Below, in pieces: positions 31,641-41,724 of a DNA stretch of 64,000 nt (within the stretch, counting starts at the first letter, position 1; every line of letters begins with the position of its first letter). Source of the stretch: Galerina marginata (taxonomy: Eukaryota > Basidiomycota > Agaricomycetes > Agaricales > Galerinaceae). The position numbers and the translations under genes are program-made. The notes below the pieces were generated by a model. The model searched no databases and was not told the DNA's origin. It saw nothing but the letters and a program-made list of their open reading frames with translations. The stretch is from contig JAECYW010000027.1 in NCBI GenBank assembly GCA_023014335.1, forward strand, positions 619,506-683,505, given 5' to 3'.

Positions 31641-33642
31641 TTACAGGCACGAACTGGCGCAAATACCCACCCATCGTACCGCCCGACACGGGGACCGTGA
31701 CCTCCCTCGCGCTCGACGCGGATTGGGTCGTCGTCGGGCTCGCCGGGTCCATGATCAAAGTTTCTAGTACGAGGATGGGATTGCTTTAGGACGCCGGTGG
31801 GGCATGAGAGCGGGGTGTCAGGGTTTTTTTTTGATTAGTCTGGGTGGGGCGGGGCGCTTGGGGTGGGGCGGGCGGGCGTTGGAGTGGGGTGGAGGCGAGG
31901 AGAGCTAAGGAGAAGGATAAAGGGAAAGGGAAAGGAGGGAGAGGGAGAAGAGCGCGGGGTTGGAGGGTTATGCGAACCGGGACGGGACGCATGTTATGCC
32001 CTCCGAGTCGCTTGAGCATCTCGTCCCACCGGCTATGCAGATCGCGCTGGGGCTTGATCTGCTTGATAGTGATAGCGGTGGCGCCAGCAGTGGCTCTGCG
32101 AGCGATGACGACGACGACGATGAGAGCCCGTCGTCCGTGTTTGACGAGGACGCCGGCGCTGCGAACGACCACGAGCACGAGAACGAGGGCGAGAACAACA
32201 ACCCGCATCCAAATCCAAATCCACCCCCCAACGCGCCTTCCAACATGGGCTCGACGTCCTACGGCTGGGGCCAGCCCAACTCCATCATCGTCAGCGGGGG
32301 GTGCGACAAGACCGTCCGAGTATGGGATGCCAAATCCGGGTACGTCGTTATGCATTATGTCGCTATCAACTGCCCGATACCATATCATAATCATGCTAAC
32401 CCTCCCCTCCCCACCCACAGCCAATGCATATACGTCCTGCACGGCCACACCTCCACCATCCGGTGCATCCGCACCCTGCACTCCCGGCCCATCGCCGTAA
32501 CAGGCTCGCGCGACGCTACACTTAGAGTGTGGGACGTGCAGTTGGGGAGGTGTTTGAGGGTTTTGGTAGGGCATTCGCAGAGCGTGAGGTGTTTGGATGT
32601 GTATGGGGATAGGGTTGTTAGTGGGAGTTATGATAGTACGTGCCGGGTGCGCATTCTCTTTTTCAATGTCCTTTGGTGCAAATGCTGAATATATGCGTTT
32701 TTATTTGATGTCCAGCTATGGAACATCGACACAGGCGAATGCATCCACGTCCTCACAGGGCACTTCCACCAAGTCTATTCAGTCGCATTCGACGGGACCC
32801 GCATCGCCTCCGGCGGGCTGGACACCACCGTGCGCGTGTGGTCTGCGGAGACGGGGGAGTGTATCGCGCTGCTGCAGGGACACACCGCGTTGGTGTGTGA
32901 GCTGCAACTCTCCTCCTCGTCTTTTCCACTTGCTCTCCCATCCTTTCCTGGCTCCCCTTCCACCTCTTCCCCCTCCTCTTCCTCCCACACCTCCCCCTCC
33001 CCCTCAAACCACCCCCTCCTAGCAACAGGCGGCTCCGACGGGCGCATAATCACCTTCTCCCTCCTCTCCTACAAACCCCTGCACAAAATAATCGCCCACG
33101 ACTCGTCCGTCACCTCCCTCCAGTTCTCCTCCGAGTGGCTCGTCACGGGCGGGAACGATGGGCGAGTTAGGTTGTTCGAGACGGGGAGCGGGAAGTTTGT
33201 GAGGGAGGTGGGGGAGAGGGGGGAGGGGGTTTGGAAGGTTGGGTTTGGGGGTGGGGTTGGGGGCGGGGGTTGGGGAAGGGGAGGGGGGGGAGGAGGGGGA
33301 GGACAAGGGGGAGGGGTAGGGGGGAGTGCGGATGTGATTGCTGTTACTTGTAAGAGGTCTGGGAAGACTGTTGTTGAGATTTGGAGTATGAAAGCTCGGA
33401 GTGGGAGCGGGAGCTCAAGGTCGGAGAGGGACAGGGACAGGGTGAAAGATAGAGATACGGAGAGAGATAGGGATAGACACAAGGAGAGAGAACGGGAGAG
33501 ACAGAAGAGGAGGAGGGACAGGAGGGACGCTCGGATCGAGCACGGAGGCGAGCACGGAGGCGAGGGCGTGGACGGCGGCGACGTCGAGGGGCTAGATAGC
33601 ACCGATAGACACGACGGAACGAGTGGGCTGGTTGAGCTTTGA
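31641..33642 (+). pseudogene. F-box/WD40 gene copy 2: 5'-truncated, F-box lost
   Basis: Inverted paralogue of 15,855-18,954. It starts within the region before the first WD blade (NWRKYPPIVPPDTGTVTSL), with a small deletion, and hits a stop near 31,785 (TAG after GMGLL). The part with the charged tract is degenerate. From 31,960 the reading is good again: acidic DDDDDD stretch, IIVSGGCDKTVRVWDAKSG (to 32,339), exon 32,421-32,646 and exon 32,716-33,642. Splice sites match copy 1 and the last 309 codons are open, ending GTSGLVEL. The blade sequences are very similar to copy 1. No ATG in a suitable place and no F-box. Probably dead, though a shorter WD40-only product from an internal start cannot be excluded. 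Confidence 0.82.
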
Positions 33643-35003
33643 AATTTGAGCTTTGACGCGGACGGCGTGGTGGGGGAAGTGGTCGGCGTGGTGTCGTGAG
33701 TCCGGTTCGCCGATTGTTGTATAAGGTAGTTTTCATATCTTTGTTATTATCATGACACTAGCGTGTCTTTCTCTGAGTCGTATCTTTCTTCACCCATACC
33801 TTGTCCACTTGGACCTAGATTTGCACAAAGCAGGAACTTTGTTTTTCAGGAATTCGAAATTGTTCCGTACGCCTTCAAGGTTTTATTAGAGTACTGTCCA
33901 ATTAAGCCTCGTCGCGATGCGATACGCGAATCTGGACAAGCATTAGCATTAGCATCGTCTTCCGTCCGCGTCCTTCCGAGTCCCCAGGTTATGATTCAGA
34001 CCCAGCCTCCAGGTGCCTGTGCTTACTCTACAGTATATTTGCCTTCCTATTTATTTCCTGATACGACTAATTATAACGACATATCTTATTGTAGCTGCTC
34101 TACATTCTGAATCCTGAATCAGCACAGTCCAGGAGCGGGCGCATTCGCATTGGCAAGCCTTATCGACAGAATATTATACATACCGTCTGCGTCTTGATCC
34201 CGCGCTTCAAGTTTCTATGCCTCTGAATCTGGGCGCTAAATTTTGCTTCATTGATTTATTGCAGACTCGGGGTTTGAAGCAAGGAACATCGACATATTCT
34301 CTACCAAACCCAAGTCAAATAATGCCATAGAGAACCTAGTACGCCGAATTGGAATATGCATCGCACACTGAATGGGACAGAGATGGGGATTCAGATAGAG
34401 CGATGGAGAGAAAGAGAGCGGGAAATGAACAAGGATAGAGAAACGGAAAAGGAAAAGGACAAAAACAAGGAGAGGGATAACGACACGGAGAAGCAGAGAA
34501 GGAGGAGAAAAAGGCGAGACACGCAGCTCGTACGCGCCGTTGTCGGTTGGGCCGAGGGCGAGGAGAGTAGTGCTAAACCGCTAGACGGATATGGAGGCAA
34601 TGGGACGACTGGGTAAACCTGTGAGTTGGGTGAGCTTTGACGTGGACGGCGTGGTGGGGACATGAGGTGGGTAGAGTAGGGTAGAGTGGTTGGCTGATGT
34701 TGTTTCGTCCGGGTCTTATTATTATTATGAATCACGACGCTACGTTAGGGTGGCTTGTTCGTATCTTTTCTCATTCATACCTAGCCCTCCCAGACATAGA
34801 TCGTACAATGGCACAAAGCAGGAAATGGACTTTACAGGAACTCGAAACAGTCCCGGACGCCTTTTAGTTTTTTTATTACTGTCCAATAAAGCCTCGTCGT
34901 AGCGGCGATACGCAAATCTGGACAAGCATTAGCATCGACATCGTCTTCTGTCCTCATCCATCCGAAAGGCGAGGAGTAGTGGTCTATTTTTTCGATGGAC
35001 AAA
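33643..35003. repeat. Spacer of duplicated WD40-tail and flank blocks (arm 2)
   Basis: Inverted counterpart of 14,718-15,854. Two related blocks (about 33,760-34,130 and 34,750-35,003) carry GGACAAGCATTAGCAT..ATCGTCTTC.GTCC. Between them, at 34,356-34,690, lies a second copy of the charged WD40 tail and its 3' flank (reading RWREREREMNKDRETEKEK, then GACGTGGACGGCGTGGTGGG, matching 33,654-33,673). Confidence 0.75.
34356..34616 (+). pseudogene. Detached copy of the charged C-terminal tail of the F-box/WD40 protein
   Basis: Open frame of Arg/Glu/Asp/Lys repeats (RWREREREMNKDRETEKEKD, QRRRRKRRDTQLV), resembling the last 100 residues of the WD40 protein at 33.4-33.6 kb. It is followed by the same 3' flank. 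No start context or other domain. It is part of the tandem duplication in the spacer. Confidence 0.6.
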
Positions 35004-35068
35004 TCATGTAGAGGACCTAGTGGTCGTATATGTAACAGTAACACCGGCGAAAGTGGATTTGAGTGCTT

Positions 35069-36428
35069 CATCAGCAAGCTCACAATTTACTTTTTCACTT
35101 TTCGGCGCTTTTCAGCTTTTTACAACTTTGAGAAAAACGCACAAGTGAAAAAGCGGAAAAGCTACCTAAGGCTACTTTAACCCACCTACCAGTCCGTCGT
35201 ACCGGACCAAGAAAATCACTGGAAATGACAACTACTCTAGAATATGTATAACCGTTGTCTACGTATGAGTATATGGTGTGCATTTAGGACATATACGGTG
35301 CTACTAAGTAGCATACAGGAGCGAGGACAATAAACCGTAGCAACCTATGCAAACGCGTAACAGTTGAGCAGAGTGTACTGGCGGAGAGGCTGAGATACTT
35401 ACCAACTGTAAAGCCCACGGGTCTTGCGATGCTCCCAGACTGAATCTTGTTGCCCTGCTCCCAATACCTCCTCCGTCACTAACCAGCCAAGTGTCTTGTA
35501 GGGAAGGGACGCCAACAATTCGATGTAATGTCAGGTTTGAATGACGAAGTGGCGAGAGCGAGATGGTGTTAGGCAACAAACACGCCAGCGATCGATTGTT
35601 GTACCTCGAGCACCGCTGGTCAGCGGCGAGCGCATTCTGCTGGGTTGTGAGTTGGACAGAGTGAGGAGAATGAAAGAGCGTTGGGGTGCCACGGTGCCAC
35701 CCAAATTTTGGGGACAGTCGTTTCAAACTCCGAGCACGTGATATGTTGAAATCCTCTTTTCGGCGATTTTGATCGCATCCCTTCTTGTTCTTCCACCACA
35801 ACCACCATCGATCGCGGCGTTCTACATCTTCCTATGCAGCCTGCCATGTTCTGCCATCCATTTCTCCTCTTCGACTTGACCGGATAGTCTTCATTTATCA
35901 AGATCTTCTCTCCTGCGTAAACCACCTTTTCCCCAGCCACGTTGCTACCTACGATCACGAAGATCGTTACAATGCATTGAGTGCACCAATTTTCTCTTAT
36001 GACTTGCATGATCTTTTGCTCACCGATTTGGTCTCATAGCTTTCACCCACCACTATCACGACATGTTGACCCGCTGCTTCAACTGCAGCGTGTTTTGCTC
36101 CTCGGGAACAGTTTTACTGGCTGCCTTACAATGCTCGTGTCCACTGGCGGGGGCTGTCACTGACAAATTTCTGTGATTTTTTTCAATTTGTAAATTTACG
36201 GGTATTTAATCTGTCGTAAAGTATTTAACGGTGTCGGTCATACTTATATATTTTAAATACCGGTCAGCTTTTTGTAGCTTTTTCACTTTTCCATTTTAAT
36301 GACCTCCGGAGAAATACTCAGCTTTTTCCGAATCGACACCTAGCTTTTTGACCAAGCCGCTTTTGGCGCTTTTTGGCGCTTTTTTCACTTGTACAAGCGC
36401 AAAAAAGCTATTTGTGAGACTACCGATG
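35069..36428. mobile_element. 1.36 kb insertion with imperfect terminal inverted repeats (DNA transposon derivative)
   Basis: Separates the last codons of an F-box gene (ending ...DNARE on the 36.4 kb side) from the rest of its conserved C-terminus (ALKSTFAGVTVTYTTSRSST, minus strand, down to 35,004). Both ends start CATC: the left end CATCAGCAAGCTCACAATTT and the inverted right end CATCGGTAGTCTCACAAATA. Both subterminal regions are rich in AAAAAGC/GCGCTTTTT motifs, as in many fungal hAT-type elements. Flanking duplication is at most two to four bases, so the superfamily is open. Internal frames (35,304-36,009) are not recognised as transposase. Confidence 0.65.
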
Positions 36429-37880
36429 TTCACGGGCATTGTCTGCCTCTGCAGAATCCCTAAACTTCAAAATAAGCTCGTCCAGAGGAAGCCCCAACTT
36501 GATTCGTGCGTCGATGAACTTTGTGATGACCCCTAGGTTATCCAATTCCCCACGACATTCCAGATAAATAATCTTGAGGGCGGGAAGTGCGATGATCCCG
36601 TAGGAGAGCAGCATATTTTGGAAGCAGTCGAGGGTAGAAAGATGTGTTTTGAGCACTTCAACAGACACGAGGGAACGGATGAGATTTCTGACGTATCGTG
36701 CCCCATTTTTAATGGATAGTGTCAGTATTTTGATTGATCCTAATTCGATAGTCGAAAGAGCTGATAAAAAACCAGCAATACTATTCCCCCTTCCATGATC
36801 GCAGCTAAACTCAAACGAGAAGTGCTCGGAGGATGAATTTGAGAATTTGAGAATTTGACCCATGAGGAATATTTCGGCTTTGATTACAGGCCTGTATGCT
36901 GTGTACATTTGCAAATACTTTGCAAAAATGTAGATGGCTTGCTTGTAATCTGGAGTAACGTCATGATAGGATCCGAAGAAGTCGAGCGCACACCCCTTGG
37001 CAGGAGTAATTTGCGCTAGGAAGGATAAGCTTAAGTCCACCCAATGGTCAATCTTATCAAATTTGACTGTTGTGAGATGGGGAAGAGCAATTGTAGGAGG
37101 GGGATTTTGCGCATGCATGCCCTGTGGCAAATGCCTAAGCTCCCGGCTAGATACCCGTAATCCCTCGAGGAGTGGTATATGCCTGAGTGCACTGAGTAAG
37201 ATGAGGGCAGGAACCGGTGACCCTATGACCAGATAACGGAGAGTTGATGTCCTAAGAGTGGCAAAATTGAGTCCCGTATATTCGACAGAAAGTGTATGCA
37301 ATACGGGAACAATATTCGAGGAGAGGGTGATGCTAAGATTGGGAGTATTTATATGAGGGGACGGAAATTTCATTTTGAGGATCTCCAATGAGGGTGCTTG
37401 ACGCTCAAACAGACGCCACCATGTTTCTTCGTCTGTTAAGAATCCCCGCTTGTAAAGGTTTAGATCCAAGCTGCGGATTCTGTACCAGTGGTCATTCAAA
37501 AACTCTCCCAGGAAGCCCTCTTTCAACTGCCACTGGGGTCGGTAAATCTTGGAGAATGTTCTAACATACAGCAAAGCCGTTCCCGTCCTGCGAATAACCT
37601 CCTCTTTCCAAGTTGTGCCTGTTTGTGAGAGGAGATTGAGGTTCAAAACGCGAGCCCACATTTTAGGCGAAGTGATGGCAATTTCTCTCCAACGCCAGCA
37701 GACCTGCGAGGTATACCAGAGAGTGAGCAATGCTGGAGTTTCATCCTCTGTGTTTTGCTCCATATCGGCGTTCATTGAGAAGATATACCATAGTACGTCG
37801 TTATCGCGATTGAGGATTGGATCAGAATGGTCATTGGTATGAGTACGAGTAGATATCGCAAGTGGGTTTGGGTCCGGCAT
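36420..37880 (-). CDS. F-box protein (F-box2 copy 2, 486 aa, C-terminal end replaced by an insertion)
   Basis: Probable SCF adaptor. ATG at 37,880 (MPDPNPLAIS). The F-box lies near residues 25-75 (NRDNDVLWYIFSMNADMEQ, ALLTLWYTSQVCWRWREIAI, PKMWARVLNL). Leucine-rich sequence follows (LRYLVIGSPVPALILLSALR, LRVSSRELRHLP), then DKIDHWVDLSLSFLAQITPA and YARYVRNLIRSLVSVEV-like helices near the end. The frame is open throughout and ends at REHR plus stop at 36,420, read from the inserted element. About 20 original C-terminal residues are stranded at 35,004-35,068 beyond the insertion. The loss is small and terminal, so the protein may still work. It is the intact reference for the broken copy at 7.3-14.7 kb and shows that copy's empty insertion sites. 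Confidence 0.8.
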   Translation of the reverse strand: MPDPNPLAISTRTHTNDHSDPILNRDNDVLWYIFSMNADMEQNTEDETPALLTLWYTSQVCWRWREIAITSPKMWARVLNLNLLSQTGTTWKEEVIRRTGTALLYVRTFSKIYRPQWQLKEGFLGEFLNDHWYRIRSLDLNLYKRGFLTDEETWWRLFERQAPSLEILKMKFPSPHINTPNLSITLSSNIVPVLHTLSVEYTGLNFATLRTSTLRYLVIGSPVPALILLSALRHIPLLEGLRVSSRELRHLPQGMHAQNPPPTIALPHLTTVKFDKIDHWVDLSLSFLAQITPAKGCALDFFGSYHDVTPDYKQAIYIFAKYLQMYTAYRPVIKAEIFLMGQILKFSNSSSEHFSFEFSCDHGRGNSIAGFLSALSTIELGSIKILTLSIKNGARYVRNLIRSLVSVEVLKTHLSTLDCFQNMLLSYGIIALPALKIIYLECRGELDNLGVITKFIDARIKLGLPLDELILKFRDSAEADNAREHR

Positions 37881-38040
37881 GTCGTCTATCAGGTACGGAG
37901 ACGAGAAGCAGCGTCAACAACGGGCGATTGTCGATTGATGTTGGACGTTGAAAATTCCGAACCTGCCGCTCGAGCCGTTTCTCACGACCAGATGATATTC
38001 GAGCATGGGCCTCGCTGAACTCTTTTCATCGAAACCACCG

Positions 38041-39278
38041 CGAGGACGACTAATAGCTGCTTCTAATAATTCAACCTTTTGGCCTGTTCGCTTGCTTCAG
38101 TCAGAAACTTCGGCTATAGTTTTTACATATTGGCTTCCAGTCTAAGTACAGTATTTAACGGGTACTTTGTACATCAAAAACAGTAATCCACTCACAACTC
38201 ACCGATAATTTTACCACATGTTCTAAAAAAATTATGGCAGGCAAAGATTAGTCTAGAGATTTGTCTGACAGAAATTCAAAGAGTTTTCAGAAGAGATGAA
38301 GTGTCGAGAGGCCAATTACTGGTGTACAAAGTACCCGTAATTATCAATTTAAACTCCGCTCAGATAGACCCCTTCTTGTTCGATTTCTTACGACCTCAAA
38401 TCACCCTCTATTGCTTTAAAAATTGGTATATTGCAAGTTTCGAAGTATTAGTATAAAGCGATGTAATTTTTTTTGAGATGTGGAATGGCAGCGTTGCTAA
38501 AATAATGGCACAAAAAGTGTACAAAGCACCCGTAGTGTACAAAGTGCCCGTTAAATACTGTAAGCTTGTGACCATCAGAATTTCGAAGCTTGGGTCGCTC
38601 ACCGTGACCGAAGGGTTACTACAACTTCGGCTGTAACAAAAGAGGATACAACGGCTGGATAACAGCAAAAATATATGATATCATTATGTCACCCGTACAC
38701 ACGACACCATATGATTAGATTTAGTGGGCTACTAGTACCACCCACCGGCGCTGCGCCGCTGCCGTCGTCTTTCACAAGTCCCAATACAGCTGACTGTCGT
38801 TGGTTTCTCGTCCGAGTCGTCCCATCCGGGCTGCCTCCATTCTGTTAGACCCATCTGATAGTCGAAGAATGCAGACAGGCCGACGAACATCCCTACAGAT
38901 CTGCTGAACTTGTCTCCGTACCTGCATTCATTGAAATATTCATTCACCAAGGTTGTGACCCAACCAACATTTTCCAAGAAAGGACCTGGGACATCATCAT
39001 TAGGCCTAGCTAATGCTCAAGTTTGGGGCGAGCAGTGGCGCGAGAATGTAATTGAAAAGACAAGAGCACCCACAGAAGGCGGTGCTACATCCGAGTCTCT
39101 CTCGTTACTAGTTGATATTGTGGGCCATGTACACCAGATGTCCATCATAATATGTCAACGAATGCGTATCTCGCATTTATCTATACTGCGAATGTCATAC
39201 AACGCTATCCAATAAATACCAGACTGTAGAATGTCGCTTCTGACAGGCTGGTCCTTTGGAAAAACCCCATTCTTCATT
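38041..39278. other. Intergenic, no supported gene
   Basis: The motif GTACAAAGT.CCCGT with a nearby CAGTATTTAACGGG recurs around 38,150-38,175, 38,325-38,340 and 38,515-38,560, suggesting a small degraded repeat. Frames at 38,732-39,215 on both strands have no recognisable domain; I cannot decide whether the minus-strand one (containing NEYFNECRYGDKFSRSVGMF) is coding. Confidence 0.4.
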
Positions 39279-40232
39279 ATGCGCTGGTCGCTTATCCTCT
39301 CAACTTTTGTCCTAGCGCAGTCTGCTCTCTCCTTTGTCTGTGTTGCCCTTGTCGTTCCGCCGTCATTGAATGACTTAGAGCCCCGCGCCAGGAATGGTGC
39401 AAAAATATCCAGCGCCGCCTATCGAAAGAATTCTCGAGGCCACCACTACGCATACACAGTTGATGAGTCTGGCCATGCGACTCGCAAAAGATTAACTAAA
39501 GCAGAAAGACTCGAGCATGGCGAGCAGTTGCTGAAGCTTCCGAAAATTGACGCCGGTGCGTTGTTCACAATTCGGGGCTGCTTCATACTAACTCCGCTTA
39601 ATTTGATCGTAGATCATATTTTCGAACATCAAATGTTCAATAACGTGCTTGGCCGCCATGGCTTGAACTTCGAGTAGATATTCCTACCAAGCATGCATAC
39701 TATTTTTCGCGAGCTAACTGTATTTTACATAGGAATTTGCCGACCACCCTTCAGGACACTGCCAAAAAAATCATGAATGGCCCAAAAAACGTGGCACCAA
39801 TTTCTGCGGGGATTAACCGAAGTGTAAGGCAATAATTAATAACCGATCCAATGCTCAAATTTCACTCCCCCTTTCAGAAAGGCCAGTTGATCAAGTACGG
39901 GATGCGTGGAAAAGCTGTTCGCCCTAACAAAGGCCGCGATGCATATACTTTAGTTAGCTACGCTGCTGCCAGGGTGACTGCTAGAAAGCTTGACAAGGCG
40001 TTTAAAGCAGTAAGTTTACTTCTGACAATTGAAGTTTCCCGTGTAATTGATTTTTGGACTTACAAAGCACAACTATGATTTAAAACACAAGACATTCCAC
40101 GCCGCACTTCGTCAGACAATGAATACGGCGAAGATCCTGAAACCTGGCGATCCCAGTCCACGAGGTTCTTCGAGGGGATCACGTAGTGGATCTTCCAGAG
40201 GGTCGTCACGCAGTAGGGGCCCGTTGCATTAG
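39279..40232 (+). CDS. Small secreted protein with a DHxxE...N...NRxKG core (241 aa, 5 exons)
   Basis: Exons 39279-39555, 39613-39673, 39733-39823, 39878-40009 and 40068-40232 join in frame with good GT-AG sites. ATG at 39,279 opens a signal peptide (MRWSLILSTFVLAQSALSFV); an upstream in-frame ATG at 39,231 would hide it. A basic segment follows (RKNSRGHHYAYTVDES, THKRLTKAE-like). The core from about residue 93 reads DHIFEHQMFNNVLGRHGLNF, LPTTLQDTAKKIMNGPKNVA, PISAGINRSKGQLIKYGMRG, then RDAYTLVSYAAARVTARKLD. The tail is Ser/Gly/Arg rich (SSRGSRSGSSRG). I do not recognise a named family with certainty. The spacing of D-H, E, N-x-x-P and N-R-x-K-G resembles HNH/His-Me-finger nucleases, which is only a hypothesis. 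Secretion is the best supported statement. Confidence 0.7.
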
Positions 40233-40353
40233 TTCAGCAGACCATGTCCACTTGCAAGAGAGGCTCAAAAACTGCACAGTTCGACTTCTTGCACTTCGGT
40301 ACTCGATAATGTGGTGACTATGGACCTGAGTCAAATAAAAATATATACATGAC

Positions 40354-41724
40354 TTATCTCCCACAACGACCACGAACTTGGCCTCTGGGAAAAGGGCCAA
40401 GCCCTTGAGCCCAATGTGTAGGGTTCCAAAAATGGGTGCAGATGTTTGAATGCTCAGAAAGCGATGCCATCTTCTTTTTAATGCCGTCATAGAGATCGTC
40501 TACCATAAGGTGTTGGGAATGTAATCTTCGCCATTCCACGGTAACCTTTAGATCGAACTCGACTGGCTTCCCGGCGGAAACGCGTATGACTTGACCACAT
40601 ATTCCAGTCCAGTCTTCCTCGAGACATCCACGAAAGGTGTACTGGCCACGGACCATAAAATCAAATGAGAGATTCGTGACGTTATTGGGCGTCGATATTC
40701 CACTAATGACGTTGCTGATATCACGAAGGACAACGGATTGATGTTGACCACATTGGATGATAGCGTAGAGCGCGAAAACACGCAAGTGTGAAATATTGCG
40801 CAGATTTACGAGTCCATCGAGTGAGATTTGTTCATCTTGTTAGGAATCTGTCATTTTTTTTTCTTGAAACAATTTCGTGTACTTACAGTCGCCAAATCGG
40901 AGACTCGTGAGGTAAAGCTCCTCTAGACTGTCAGAAGCCTCGTCAAGGATAGGTTGTAGGCAGGCCATTTCTTCCTTCTCGTGCGGAGATAGGGTAAGAA
41001 TGCGCAACTTTGACCAAAGGACCACCCCTGAGGGAAACCTAGGTGGTGGGTTAATCAGCTGTTTGACCACGCTCTGCGAGGCTCGGTAATCGAAAATCTC
41101 CAGTGCTGCTAACTCTTTCCTAGAACATAGATTGTCCGAAAACCCATCGTACCTCTGCTCCTTAGCCTCTACGCAGTCGAGAAGCGCTTCCCTCAACCTG
41201 GAGCAGATGAGGAAAAGAGGTAATGGAACGTTCTTGCAGTCAGTCAGGTGGAGAACTGTTAGGGTTTGTGAAAAGAATGACTGGACAAGTCGTTCCACAA
41301 CCAGGATTGGATCTTGGATCCTCAATGTACCCTGCAATATTCCACCGAAATAGAGCTTATATGGGGGTTTTGGAGAATTAGCGAAGCGTTGGAAGATATT
41401 GATTAAGGTGCGGTCCTCGAAGAGCCATGCATTCTTCTTGTGTGAGATGACAAGATCTACAACGCGGACTCGGTTGGAAATTGACGGCTTTCCGTCCAGG
41501 ATCTTTCGCAGCCTTTCTAGTTTTAGCGTTATCGCATGCAAGCTTCCCGAACCTCCACCTAGCTGGAAGGTCCGGAAAATGTACGCTTGACATAAGTCGG
41601 TGAAGGCTCTGTCAACGAGGGAGAGATTAGAGAGGTTCTTGATATGATATAGAAGATGGGAGACGTGTTCCACGATGTAAAAGAGCAGATCGTCTGAGAG
41701 GAATGAAAGCGGCGGGTTCAACAT
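40354..41724 (-). CDS. F-box-like protein (439 aa, 2 exons)
   Basis: Exons 41724-40887 and 40835-40354 join (GAC T|AT GAA) in frame to 439 codons. I chose the ATG at 41,724 because the F-box-like motif follows at once (LSFLSDDLLFYIVEHVSHLL, LSNLSLVDRAFTDLCQAYIF), as usual in this family; the frame is open to 41,868. The middle holds leucine-rich segments (LEIFDYRASQSVVKQLI, LRILTLSPHEKEEM, LEELYLTSLRFGD), and the last exon has LRNISHLRVFALYAIIQ and VTNLSFDFMVRGQYTFRGC. It is unrelated at close range to the F-box A/B/C and F-box2 families. It converges on the secreted-protein gene, with only 121 bases between the two stop codons. Role and target unknown. Confidence 0.75.

Noticed and set aside
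31786..33736. Minus-strand open frames opposite WD40 copy 2
   Set aside because: Same reason: mirror images of the Gly/Arg/Asp-rich WD40 sequence; no domain of their own.
35304..36009. Open frames inside the 1.36 kb insertion as a transposase
   Set aside because: No DDE or hAT dimerisation motif; frames on both strands overlap and are short.
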